From Gordionus sp. m RMFG-2023 (lineage: Eukaryota; Nematomorpha; Gordioida; Chordodea; Parachordodidae): a DNA stretch of 64,000 nt. A model generated the notes under the pieces. That model was given only the letters and a program-made list of their open reading frames with translations, was not told where the DNA came from and did not search any database. A program made the translations under genes and the position numbers. The DNA is taken from assembly GCF_954871325.1 (NCBI RefSeq), contig NC_088775.1:1101473-1165472 (forward strand), in the 5' to 3' direction. Positions within the stretch are counted from its first letter, which is position 1. Each line of letters starts with the position of its first letter. Below are positions 26,100-37,630 of this stretch, in pieces.

Positions 26100-26102
26100 T
26101 AG

Positions 26103-26967
26103 ACAATATAGAGGCTTTGGAGACTCCCCTTCGGATATTTGGCTGTTCTCGTGAACATCATTTAATCTAATAAAATTATCCTATCATCACCCACCCACCC
26201 TTTAACTTTTACCTCTATATATGAATATAAAATATCACTATACACATAATTCGAAGGAAAATAAGTAAAAGGCAATAAATTGTAAAATACGTGAAAGTTT
26301 ATATTTTGAAAGATAAATAAAAAAGCTAATAATTGCTTAAAATAATGACTAGAATTCAAAATTTTTAAGAGAAGATAAGTTTTTTATAAAAAAAAAGTAA
26401 AGAACTACAATTATTCGTTGCCAAATGTAATATAGCTAAAAGCCAGCAATAGGTGGACTTATAGACCTCCAATAAATTTTATAAGAATATATCTAACTAA
26501 CAGTATCTCCCCAAGCAAAGCCCTTGATAAACCTATGTCTTATTAACGCTGTCGTATTTTTAAAATCCTCTGTAGTATTATGTATACACATCATTTATAC
26601 AAAATTTTTTTTTGTATTTCGATAAGTTTCTGTGGCCTAGTCAATGATTGAGTAATACACACACCGTTTATATCTGAATTCAAATCCAGCAAAGACTGGG
26701 TTTTCTTCTTCTGAAACTAACTAGGTAGATGTGTGCTACGAGGTATGATATATAGTAAAACAGGAACAATAGTAAGTTCCCATTATAAGTATATATATAT
26801 ATATATATTAAAAATGTTTCTTATTGATAATTTAAAAAATTTGATCTTGGTTTTGATAATTGCTATATGTTGTGGCGCCGTTAACATTATCCAAAATAAT
26901 ATTTAAGTGCACTAACGTACTAAAAAATAAATAAGTGGGAGTGTTAATATGGAATATGGTCCACGAG
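26103..26967. other. Non-genic DNA with a possible SINE head
   Basis: No exon seen. A tRNA-like segment at 26637-26705 is described separately; a TA dinucleotide run follows near 26790-26810. Confidence 0.5.
26637..26705 (+). repeat. Possible tRNA-derived SINE head
   Basis: A box-A-like tggcctagtcaatgattgag is followed about 30 bp later by a box-B-like gaattcaaatccagc. Spacing fits an internal RNA polymerase III promoter. No cloverleaf with intact stems is evident, so it is not a functional tRNA. Similar box-B-like motifs occur on the minus strand near 52005 and 35055. Confidence 0.35.
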
Positions 26968-29833
26968 CAGGGTTGCCATGTCTCCCCCCATCAGCGGGAG
27001 ATTCCCAGAATTTTTTAGTTTACACGCAGACATCTCTCCCGCTAAACTACAATACAGATGCAACTACATTTGCGGAAATCGTATACATCTACCATGTAGT
27101 TCAACATTCATAGAGCTATATCATCACAATGTGGGTGGAATCTTTTTCTTATGATATTTAATGAATCCAATATAAGTGCAAACCTTACTTGTGGCAGAAC
27201 AAAAATGAGCAAGGCTATCACAAAGTGTTTTAGTTCCTGAATCCTAGAGGTCAATTCTAGAAGATTTGAAAGATGGGCATCCATATGCAATTCTAAAGAT
27301 GCATCTAATAAAAAAAAAAAAAAAACATTTCCCTCGATCCTTCCTTATTTCAACAAGAATAAGAACATTTCAATAAAACTGTTAAAAAAATTTCCTCGCA
27401 TAGTCAAAAATTCAACGATGTAGCTAGCCATATAATGGAAAAAAAAAAAAAATTCAAGTTATCAATGATTTGAATGTCAGCTTTCTGCGCTGATAATGCC
27501 TCTGTAAATTTTGGCAAGAAACAAAGTTACCGAATTGAAACGCTGTGTTAAAATACCAATTGGCTGAATATGCCATATACTACATAATTCTTGCAAGAAA
27601 ACAATAAATGTACTATCGGATGTCGAAATAATTGTGATGAAATGTTTTAACGAATTTAGTTTTCAACTAAAAGATTTAATGAATTAAAAGAGTTTAATTG
27701 ATGTGGTCTGACTTGGAATGGTGTGAGTTGTTGCATACCTATTATGTGGTTGTCATTAATACCTGCCATCAGTAAATTTTTAAAATTTTACAAACCCTTA
27801 AAAAATACTTCTTAAATAAAGATTTTAAAAAAACTGTGCTAAATTTTTAAAAAAAAAAATTTTCTAGTATGAAGCCAGCAGAAGCATATTTGGGATTCGT
27901 TTCCAATGTAGGAAATCTACTTCATGCAGTTAATATTCAGTTGCACTTTATAAAAAGATTTACAAAATCATGCTACAGCTCTGTTCATCTCTACAGTTAA
28001 AAATTGATAATAAATTTTATGGCGCTATTGCTAAAAATATTATATTAAAATGTTCAAATAATACTCTAATTAATACATTTTTAAATAAAGTAGATAGTTT
28101 TATTAAGACAATTTTAGAATATTTACTATCAAAATTTGATTTTAATAAATCTATTCACAAATGTATAAATATTATGACCTTGGAACAGAAACCATCAATT
28201 CATGGTTTTCATAATTTAATAAATATATTAAAAATACCGAAAACATTGATGTCTTGTTTGAGAGATTGTAATTATCTCTATTTTTTATGATTCGCCAAAA
28301 TACTTAAAGTTATATGGTCTAAAAGCAGAGAGAAATGGGTATAATTTTTTCGTAATAACGATAAATCCCCATGCTTAGAAAAAATATGCGAGTATGTCTT
28401 CTTCTTACCTCATTCTAATGCCTCATCCGAGTGCATTTTTAGCCTGATGAGGACTGCCGAGAATAAGAAGAGAAATCGGATTGCTTTAACAACATTAGAG
28501 GTCGAGCTAATGGTTACACAAATATATAATATGTCATGCCAGGAATTAAATATCTCAATAACGACGGTAAACATTTCTATTATTTAAATCTCAAATAAAA
28601 TATAATTAAGTTTTAGCAATTGCGCCATAAAATTTATTGTAATTTTTAACTGTAAGATGAACACATCTGCAGCATAATTTTGTGAATCTTTGTTAAGATT
28701 CTTCTGATTGCAACTACACATTAACAGCATGTAGTAGATTTCCTACGTATGAAATCATTCCCTAAATATACCTCTGCCATTCATTATTGAAAAAAATTTT
28801 CAAAATATTGGGACAGCTTTTATAATCTTTATTTAAAAAATATTTTTTTAAAGGTTTATAAAATTCTAAAATTCCGATGGCGGGTATTAGGAACATATTG
28901 CAACCAACATTGTGCTGACTCAATTCTGTAAATACACTCTGTTTTTACCAAAATTCACTGAGGCATTATTAGATCAGAAAGCTGACATGCAATTTATTGA
29001 TAATCTCGAATCTGCTAACATTTACCACTATATGGTTAGCTATGTCTTTGGATTTTCATTATTTGAGGAAAAAAAATTTAATAGTTTTATTGAAACGACC
29101 TTAATTTTGATGAAATAGCGGAGGATCAAGGGAAATATTTAATATTTTCCTTATTAGATACATCTGTTAGAATTGCATATGTATGCCCATTTTTCAAATC
29201 GTCAATTGACCTCACTGGATTTAGGTCCTAAAACATTGATGATAGCCTTGCTCATAATTGTTCTACAAGTATAGTTTTCATTTGTATTAGAGTCAAAAAA
29301 AAAAAAAGGAGAAATATTCTACCAACATTGTTGTGATAAGTATCTCTGTGAATTTTTGTACTACAAGATAAGTGATTACAATTGCGGCAACTGTAGTTTC
29401 ATCTGTATTATTTCTTATTTCTGGATTACCTTATTATGTATACGGCTTGTGTTTGTGACAATTAAGCGCCTATACCTATAATTTTATACACACACACACA
29501 CGGTGCGGTCGTTTTTAGGGACATTCGCATAAAATATATTTTTAATTGTAAAATTAAAATCGTTTTTTTTAAAAATAAAATTTTATCTTTGTTTACATTC
29601 TTTTATATTTAAAAAAAAAGATCGTTGAATTTTTTTTTATAAATTAATATATTTTAATTAAATGAAGATGTTATTTTATTTAGAAAAATAGTTACCGACT
29701 TTTGTATTTATAATAAACTAAATAAAAAAATAATAGGCGGATAATTAATTCGATTCAAAATCCCAAAAAAATATATTTTTAGCAGATTTTTATACTTATC
29801 CCGCCATTTGAAAATTTTGACCTGGCAACCCTG
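26968..29833 (+). mobile_element. Full-length decayed hAT transposon, perfect 8-bp duplication
   Basis: Termini are CAGGGTTGCCA and the inverse TGGCAACCCTG, flanked by tccacgag on both sides (26960-26967 and 29834-29841). At 2866 bp it has the size of an autonomous hAT element. Transposase pieces lie on the plus strand: 27869-28300 in two frames (including the frame at 27970-28290), and about 28378-28570 with LPHSNASSECIFSLMRTAE and KKRNRIALTTLEVELM, matching the C-terminal hAT domain of ZBED/SCAND3-like transposases. The coding region is broken by stops and shifts between frames; no intact BED finger was seen. The frame at 28912-29118 is not assigned. The exact duplication suggests insertion younger than many relics here, but coding decay shows it is no longer active. 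Confidence 0.92.
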
Positions 29834-29841
29834 TCCACGAG

Positions 29842-31165
29842 GAAGGTCAAACTCGAGTCAGGTGTGTTGCACCACAGCCCTAAGTTTTATTGCGCTTCGT
29901 AGCCATATGATCTCTTTTTAATTTTGCCGAATATGGGCTCGATATTTGATCAAATATAGTTAGTGTCTTGAATAGTGTAAACTAGCCCTTATCCATATCT
30001 CTCTTTAATCTTTTAACCTACCATTCTACAATTAGAGAGTTAGCCACATCCTAGTCCAAAGTGATATAATTAGTAAAATGGAACCCTATGTTCTTAGACC
30101 ACTATAGTCTAAATCAGACCTAAGCCTGGACCCGAGTAGTTTTGTCATATGAGACATTAGTAGATAAGTTATATAAATTTAGACAAACTCTTGTCTATAA
30201 TTAGCCCTTGTCCGAAACCGTGCAGTTAGGTAAAATAGAACCAGATTTTTATGGCTGTCAGTGATAAGTTATCTGTTTTATTTTAGCAAGAAAAGCAGCG
30301 CGGGTTATCATACTTATCTCTAGATTAATCTTCACTCCTTGTAGGCCCTAGCCAATACCTCATTTAAGGAAAAAATGCTACAAAGTTTTATTAGATTATT
30401 ATTTACTTTATTTATATAATAGATATAAAACAAAGCATAACTAAAGAATAGATGGATATAATATAATATACCTGTATTTAACAACGTTATTTTATAATTA
30501 ACTATAAAGACTCAATAAATTGGGTGGGCAAAATATGTTAAAGCATATTTATAAGTAGATTATATAGAGAACCACACTACATATTAATGTTAACGATTTA
30601 ATATTTACATATTCATATCCACTTGGATAGGTTTCCCCAAAATTTCCATAAGTTATTTCTGGCATTTTTTTTTTAATTAATTTGGTATAAAAAAGTAAGA
30701 AAATATTAACTTTGATTTCTTTTCCCCAATAATATGGGATAACAATTATTTAAGCTAAAGGAACACTGTATGTCAATTAAGAACACACGGCTCCACAAAC
30801 TGATTATTTTTTAAAAAAAAGAGATTTTTGATCATCTGGGAATGGTTCATTATTTTCCTTGGACTCAACTTAAAAAATTTCCTTAGAGTGAATAATTTTA
30901 CTTTGTCCGCCTGATTTAACAGAAAACAACGCAGAGATTTTGAGTATCTACGGAGTAAATTATACATATTAATATAAACATGTAACAAAAAAAGTAATTT
31001 AAAAAAAACATCTTTTTTAGATAAAATAGTCCTTTTATTCCTTTATATATATATTTTTTTTTCCCCCCAAGCGTTGATAGAATAAATATAATTTAATAAA
31101 ATATAATCAATTTTTTAATTATATCAGTGATGGTTTTTCTAGTGAAGTTAAACGTTTCTGTAGAA
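29842..31165. other. Non-genic DNA
   Basis: No exon or RNA gene recognised between the hAT element and the end of the first thioredoxin-like gene. The segment 29850-30370 is less AT-rich but has no open frame of note. Confidence 0.5.
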
Positions 31166-32460
31166 CTATCTCGAAGTAATAAGACGAAATCGATTTAAAT
31201 TCAATTTTCTTATTTCGGCCAGGAAGTCATCTATAATAATAATAAAAAAAATTAATTATGATTTTTTGCGTCTAACATGATCGACATACCTTGAGACATG
31301 AATCCTGCCCTATGATAAACTATTTCTTTATTGGTGTATACTTTGACATCCGGAACTCCCTCTACTTTGGTATCATGGCATAAAATTCTCTGCTCTTGGC
31401 AATTCAACTAAGATGTAAATATTTTAAAATTTTAATTTAGAAATTAAAAAATAAATAAATATTTTTCTAAAAATTTATAAAAATTTTTTCCATGTCAGTT
31501 TTACTTCCTAAGATTCTTACCAATGATTGCCTTATTCTCTGGCTACAGAAAAAAAAATGGCTTGAAACTATTTTTTCTAGACAAAGAAAACTGTCATCTT
31601 TAGCCTTCTCAATGCTTAGCAGATTTTCTTAGAGCCCACGCCTGTAAAATCAAGCTCAATTGCGCTTCTTCCTAACCGTTCCTACTATATTCTTTAACTT
31701 TACTGTCTAGTGGCCCCTGATTTCATTAACAAAAAATAAAGATAAAGCGTCAATATTACTTCTTCCCTAAAACTAATTTTTCTAGACAAATAAACTATCA
31801 TCTTAGGTTAGCCTTCTCAATGCTGTAAAATTAAGCTCAATTAAGCTCTTTTCTAGCCATTCCCAAATATATTCTTTAACTTTTTACTATCAAATAGCCT
31901 TTGATTCGTTAACAAAAAATAAAATTAAATATCACTTTTCCCTAAAAACCATTATTCTAGACAAAAAGCACAGTCATCTTAGCTAATGCCTAGCAAATTT
32001 TCTTAGAGCCCACTCCTGTAAAATTAAGCTCAATTAAGCTCTTTTCTAGCCATTCCCAAATATATTCTTTAACTTTTTACTATCAAATAGCCATTGATTC
32101 ATTTAAATAATACGTGTCAATATTACCTTTCCGCATTCCAATCCAGCCATTTTGCAAACATTCTCGAATATGGGCATAAACATTCGGCTATAAGGGCATC
32201 TGATATCATTGCATATATATATAAAACAGTTTTTTATATTTGTTTTTTTTTAAATAAAAATTTGTTTTTTTTTATAAAAATTTAACTGACTGTGTAACGT
32301 AAGACAATAAAACAAAATGTTTGTTTCTTGATAAGGCACTGTCTAGCATTAGATCGTCTACGATATCTACTATATCAGCGCTCGCGACGGACAAACGCAT
32401 CCCCATTATCATTAGACGCGCGATTAACAACCAACCAATAGTTTTCGCCAACATAACCAT
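31166..32460 (-). CDS. Secreted single-domain thioredoxin-like protein A, CxxS active site
   Basis: Exons on the minus strand: 32291-32460, 32127-32199, 31290-31407, 31166-31230; all borders are GT-AG and the phases close to 141 residues. Residues 1-28 form a signal peptide (start MVMLAKTIGWLLIAR). The thioredoxin fold follows: HFVLLSYVTQ strand, C58-P-Y-S61 at the active-site position, FMPIFENVCKMAGLECGK helix, then LNCQEQRILC and VEGVPDVKVY with the cis-proline (P100). The second active-site cysteine is serine, so ordinary two-cysteine oxidoreductase chemistry is excluded; CxxS proteins such as ERp44 form mixed disulfides with clients. There is no KDEL-type retention signal (it ends LITSR), so secretion is likely. 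The paralogue at 40588-43019 has the same exon phases and the same lengths for exons 2 and 3. The large intron 31408-32126 contains tandem repeats. Confidence 0.87.
31565..32124. repeat. Tandem repeat inside an intron of thioredoxin-like gene A
   Basis: Three units start near 31565, 31769 and 31945. Each has tctagacaaa, a cagtcatctt-like segment, cctgtaaaattaagctcaat, cattcccaaatatattcttt and tttttactatcaaatagcc. Periods are about 204, 176 and 180 bp. The first unit ends with gcgtcaatattac, almost the same as gtgtcaatattac at the real exon 2 donor (32114-32126). Confidence 0.85.
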
Positions 32461-33840
32461 GTTTATAATTTATTTTTTTTTAATTTATGATTAAAAGGTA
32501 ATATACAAAATTAAATATATTTTTATAAATTAAATTTAAAAATTAAAATAAAATATATTTTAATATTATAAATGATTTTTTTTTTATAAAATTTAGATTT
32601 ATATATAAAAGGATATTTTATAAAAAAAAATAAATAAAATAAGTAATTAGAAAAACAAATTAACTAAGTTTGAAATAAGGAACTAAAAGAAAATATTATT
32701 TAACTTATAAATAAATCTTAGTAAGGAAGAAATAGGAAGAAATTTCTTTTTAAAATGATTTTACATTTAAACCATGTATTAAACAAGGAAGGGTATTATG
32801 TATTTTATTTATATTATCCTCTTAGAAAATTTTGTAGCAAAGGTTTTTAATGGCATCAACCCCTTCATAGTTTTTACACCCAGTCGTTGAGGAGACGGTG
32901 ATCCTATTCTAGACCCCGATCATAGGGAACCTTCTAGACGTTCCTCCGCCAATGTGAGGCTGAAGTTAGGGTTGTGGGAGAGATTTTTTTTTAGTATATA
33001 TATTAAATATTTGTTTCTTTGAGAACTAAATAAGCTACAAAAAAAAAAAAAAAAAAAAAAAAAAATGGGTTTTAATTCGGATTCATATCTAAACTACCCC
33101 AAGAAATCGAATCATCGGAACATACATGCTTTGTAATTCTAGGAAATCTCTACTCAATAGCGCGGAATACAGATAACCTAAAAATCAATTTGTAAAATAA
33201 AAACATGATAAACTCATTCATATTTAGGGTGTAAAAAATGTTATTGTAATAATAGAGACGGGGTTGGTGTGGTGTATTATACCACAAATATTGAACCTTT
33301 CAAATTAAATTAAAACATTTTTAATAACTATTACATTATGCCTAATTATCATCTTTTACTTATTTCTTCCTCTTTTTATCCTCTAAGACTTTAGCCAACT
33401 ATAATACGGTAAAAACTTGCAGTTCTCTAGACTTCCGCATTCAATAATCAAATTTTTAAATTTTAATGACAATGTCCAAAATCTACGTGTGGTATAATGA
33501 ACATAAACGCCATGCTAGAATTCCGGAAGTGGTCTTTCGAAAAAAACTAATAAAAAAAAATGCTTCTAAAGATTCAAGTTTACTTAGAGTCTCAGTATTA
33601 CGTGATCCTTATATAACATCTAATTTAGTGAATATTTATAAATAGCTGTATTTGTCTTTCGACGATATCCATACCCATCTCTGGAGCCACCCTCACTTAA
33701 TATCTTAAGGCAACCTGCGCCTACAAAATAAAGAAGCCACGAGAGTCCCCTTCGCGTCCCGTGCTGCTCAAGCGCGTATAACAATGAATGGCCCCCAACA
33801 GTGACGAAGTTTATATATTATTTTTTCCTTAGAGTTTAAG
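32461..33840. other. Upstream region of thioredoxin-like gene A with a GC-richer island
   Basis: Mostly AT-rich, with a long A run at 33040-33065. A sharply GC-richer block at about 32875-32975 (cagtcgttgaggagacggtg, gatcatagggaaccttctag, cgttcctccgccaatgtgag) has no open frame and matches no snRNA, tRNA or rRNA I know. A second such block is at 33660-33770. Confidence 0.5.
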
Positions 33841-33954
<114 letters not shown>

Positions 33955-34308
33955 GAGAGCAAAAATCAATTATGGCTTTTATAAATATTTACCGTACAAT
34001 AAAATTATCACGTTTTTTTTATTTCATCTAAAAAAAAACACGCAAAAATTATTATGCAAAAAAAAATGATATAAAAAACTTCCTTCATTATAAATTTAAA
34101 TATAATTTGTTTTTTTTTCGTAAATCGCTTATGTATGAAATAAAACTTATGATTAATATCTTGAAATATCTGAACCATATGATCGACTTAGAAAGAGAAT
34201 AACATCCTTGTTTTTTCAAAAGTTGAGTTTAAAATTTGGTTTATTGTTTATATACAGATTTAATTTGTTTTCTTTCTTTATTTCTTTCTTTCTTTCTTTC
34301 TTTCTTTC

Positions 34309-34340
<32 letters not shown>

Positions 34341-34442
34341 ATTTATTGGCTAATTGATAAGGGGCGGATTGTGTCACCTTACATCAATTTTGGACGAACA
34401 ACGACCAAATTTATTTGAATTACCCCTATCCCAATTTGAGAT

Positions 34443-34946
34443 CGAAAAAAGGAGGCCCAACCCGAACCCGGTCCGAACCCGGCTCGGCCCGAACGGGCTT
34501 CGGGTCAGGTCTTAGAAATTTTTTTTTATGCTGAAGTAAAAAATATTTGATTCTATTTATAGAAACTAGACCCCATATAACATGAGTTAATTATAAAAAA
34601 TCAGAGTTGTTAAAATATACTTGTTAAATGGATCTAGATACAGATACATCGTCTAAAATAATATCTAGGTAAAGATATTTTAATCAAAAATCTATCTAGA
34701 TACAGATACCACATTTTTATATCTAAGTATCTAGATCCTTTAACAACTCTAAAAAATTAATTTTTCTATATTTAAATAAATTCGGGCCAGGCGGGCAGTT
34801 AAATATTCTTTAAAAAAAATATTGCGGGTTCGGGTTCGAGCCGGCAAAACTTTTTTAGAAAAATATTCGGGGTTCGGGCCGGTTTTTAGAAATAAATTTT
34901 GAGCCGGGCCGGGTTTGAAAAAATTAGGTCCCGATGCACATCACTA
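34443..34946. mobile_element. CG-rich hAT-like element with nested MITE
   Basis: Alternating cccgaacccg / cgggttcggg motifs form inverted halves (34450-34510 and 34825-34920), and the right end reads ccgatgcacatcacta, a terminus common to hAT-type non-autonomous elements. A different MITE is inserted at 34602-34750. The left terminus is not sharply defined. Confidence 0.65.
34602..34750. mobile_element. hAT MITE nested in CG-rich element
   Basis: Starts cagagttgttaaaatatac and ends gatcctttaacaactct, with repeated gatacagatac and tctagatac inside. It is the inverted orientation of the 998/21566 family. The flanks are A-rich, so the target duplication is only approximate. Confidence 0.82.
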
Positions 34947-35029
34947 ATCCCCAATATCTAGTCTCACCCATTTTAGCCTTAATCATTAACTTCATCGAGA
35001 GATTGGTTTATAGGAAAAATGTCTGATTC

Positions 35030-35100
35030 TCGCGGGGGATCGAATTCTGGTTTCCTGTGGCCCGCTTCAAATCGCTATCGTATTTGTCTACTAGTGGTCA
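35030..35100 (-). repeat. Possible tRNA-derived SINE head
   Basis: On the minus strand a box-B-like gaattcgatccccc follows tagacaaatacgatagcg by about 35 bp, the spacing of an internal pol III promoter. No complete tRNA fold is seen. Weak call. Confidence 0.25.
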
Positions 35101-35309
35101 TTCCCAAATCGACAATTTTTTTGTAAATAAGATTTAAAAATATTAAAATTATTATTTTTAAAAAACACTACGTTATCAATCGGTCCGAAAAACTTATAAA
35201 ATTAAAATCTTCCGACCGAGAACCGTCTCTTTCCCTTCATCTCCTACCAAAACAGCCCTATTCTCCTATAGCCCTAACCCTCCTCTGCAAATTGGGTTAA
35301 ATAATTTTT

Positions 35310-36211
35310 AAAATTTTTTATGTATCCCCTGCTCTGAAGTGTATGTAAGTGTCAAAACTGATTTTTGGGGCACCAATAGAAAAATAGTAATAAATGTTTG
35401 AATATTCTAAAAGATTATTTTTAAATTTTTTATATGTATCCCCTGCTCTGAAGTGTATGTAAGTGTCAAAACTGATTTTGGGGGAACCAATAGAAAAACA
35501 GTAATAAATGTTTGAAAATTCTAAAGATTATTTTTAAAATTTTTTATGTATCCCCTTCTCTGAAGTGTGTATTAAGTGTCAAAACTGATTTTTAGGGAAG
35601 ACAATAGAAAAACAGTAATAAATGTTTGAATATTCTAAAGATTATTAAAATTTTTTATATATCCCCTGCTATGAAGTATATGTAAGTGTTAAAACTGATT
35701 TTTGGGGAACCAATAGAAAAACAGTAATAAATGTTTGAATATTCTAAAGATTATTTTTAAAATTTTTTATATATCCCCTGCTCTGAAGTGTATGTAAGTG
35801 TCAAAACTGATTTTGGGGGAACCAATAGAAAAACAGTAATAAATGTTTGAAAATTCTAAAGATTATTTTTAAAATTTTTTATGTATCCCCTTCTCTGAAG
35901 TGTGTGTTAAGTGTCAAAACTGATTTTTAGGGGAACCAATAGAAAAACAGTAATAAATGTTTGAATATTCTAAAGATTATTAAAATTTTTTATATATCCC
36001 CTGCTATGAAGTATATGTAAGTGTTAAAACTGATTTTTGGGGAACCAATAGAAAAACAGTAATAAATGTTTGAATATTCTAAAGATTATTTTTAAAATTT
36101 TTTATATATCTCCTGCTCTGAAGTGTATGTAAGTGTCAAAACTGATTTTTAGGGGAACCAATAGAAAAACAGTAATAAATGTTTGAAAATTCTAAAGATT
36201 ATTTTTAAAGA
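35310..36211. repeat. Satellite array with higher-order (three-monomer) structure
   Basis: Eight monomers of about 110-116 bp each contain tatcccctgctctgaagtg, taagtgtcaaaactgatttt, accaatagaaaaacagtaat and aaatgtttgaatattctaaa. Starts are near 35311, 35421, 35537, 35647, 35758, 35873, 35983 and 36094. Variants recur every third unit (about 336 bp): monomers 3 and 6 have ccttctctgaagtgtgt, 4 and 7 have ctgctatgaagtatatg, 2, 5 and 8 have gaaaattctaaag. The array ends about 100 bp beyond the stop codon of the gene at 36316-36894. Confidence 0.93.
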
Positions 36212-36315
36212 TTCTTTTCTATTTACCCACATGTGTATTCTTTAAAGACTCGTTTTTATTTATTATTTCTTTTCAAAAAAAAAAAAAAATCAATTATTAT
36301 TCATATCCAAGGTTT

Positions 36316-36894
36316 TTAAGGTAAACTGATAACGTCCATCCCTTCGGCTCTGTACGGGGACGTGTCTATTTCGGCCACTCTATTTCCTTCCGCGACAGCT
36401 TTTCTATTTATCATATTGCTAGAACTACCCGCGCTTAAGCCCTGTTTCCCGCCTTTCATGGATATTTCCTCTTGATTACTGAGTGTCTTTATGATTTGTC
36501 GGTCGCCACCGAGCACCACTACATTATCCGTAACTTGGTACTCTATCATTTCATGATCGGGCTTCGATCCTTTGCTTCTATGGTGATGAGCGTGCTTTGC
36601 TCCCTTTCTAGACGGGTTCAAAAGGTTAGGTACTGCGACACCCTTCCTGGAAGCTACCCGTATGTAATAGCAAAGCTTGACGAATATAACCGCCAAGTAG
36701 AGCAAAATCGCTAGGGCCACGGAGAAAAGGATGATGGGATACACGTTGTCGCACAAGGAATGAGCGGAATATGGGGGGATTAACAGGCCTCCGCCGATCA
36801 ATCCTGCACTTCTACCCTTTTTGATGGCGCGCGATCTAGAGATCCAGGAGTCGTGAGACGCAAGTTCGTTAGAGTTTAGCTTGTTAATTAGCAT
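36316..36894 (-). CDS. Single-pass membrane protein of unknown function
   Basis: I do not recognise this gene. The frame codes 192 residues with ordinary, unbiased codon use unlike its AT-rich surroundings, which supports a real gene. One hydrophobic segment at about residues 52-77 (VYPIILFSVALAILLYLAVI) is followed by KLCYY, a basic region with KHAHHHRSKGSK (about 109-120) and a polar tail rich in Gly, Ser and charged residues. There is no clear signal peptide, so a type with cytosolic basic tail is plausible by the positive-inside rule. The ATG at 36892-36894 is preceded by ...aaaatagggaatg, which could also be a splice acceptor, so an upstream exon is possible. It lies between the two thioredoxin-like genes, on the same strand, with no evident link to them. 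Confidence 0.72.
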   Translation of the reverse strand: MLINKLNSNELASHDSWISRSRAIKKGRSAGLIGGGLLIPPYSAHSLCDNVYPIILFSVALAILLYLAVIFVKLCYYIRVASRKGVAVPNLLNPSRKGAKHAHHHRSKGSKPDHEMIEYQVTDNVVVLGGDRQIIKTLSNQEEISMKGGKQGLSAGSSSNMINRKAVAEGNRVAEIDTSPYRAEGMDVISLP

Positions 36895-37196
36895 TCCCTA
36901 TTTTATTTCATATTAAATTTGGTTAAACATTATAAAAAATATATATATTTGAATGAATATTGATTATTAATGATATATCTCAATTCGAAATATATTATAT
37001 TACATTCTATTTAACCTGGGATAATGTGATTGTTGAATAAATACGGAGATATTAACTAACTTGTAAAATTGAAAGTGTATTGAATTAATTCTTTTTTTTT
37101 TGTATATTATATAAAATAAAATAAATGTCCGGGCATATTTGTCACCTTAAGTCGGACCATGATTCCAATTAAAGATTATTCATTCTTCCTTTCTTC

Positions 37197-37279
<83 letters not shown>

Positions 37280-37305
37280 TATCAAATACTCTCTATATTT
37301 AATCA
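36895..37305. other. Upstream region with TTTC microsatellite
   Basis: AT-rich DNA upstream of the membrane-protein gene, with a TTTC run at about 37186-37281. No exon recognised. Confidence 0.6.
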
Positions 37306-37313
37306 ATGACATA

Positions 37314-37630
37314 TAATAATACCCAGACTGACGATCCATTCCTCAATGATGCATTCGAAAGCGTCGTTGAATGGCAAATCAGCTGGATCCGCCATTTTGG
37401 TAACCCGTAGAGTAAATTATTCTCGTGTTAAAAAAACGACTATTAAATTGATAACTTTGCCTTCCTCATTATCTCCATGATCAGGCAATTCCCTTAATAA
37501 AGTTTGCGTCAGAACTCAGGAATAAATTTGCCTCCTTTTAATAATGAATATGGGAATCAAAATGGCGTCCACAGCTGTTTTTTTATTGATGTGCACTTTT
37601 AACGAATGCACCGTCAGTCTTATATACCTT
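37314..37630. mobile_element. Palindromic MITE (CAATGACAT family), copy 3
   Basis: Left end caatgacatataataatacc, then gactgacgatcc, gaaagcgtcgttgaatggca and aaatcagctggatccgcca. The right half has aaaatggcgtccacagctgt and ttaacgaatgcaccgtcag. The outermost right terminus is eroded. Confidence 0.85.

Noticed and set aside
27108-27290. 60-residue open frame on the minus strand
   Set aside because: It lies inside the hAT element opposite the transposase strand and has no recognisable domain.
32875-32975. Possible spliceosomal snRNA, 5S or tRNA gene
   Set aside because: Compared by eye with U1, U2, U4, U5, U6 and 5S landmark sequences; none match. Kept only as an unexplained GC-richer block.
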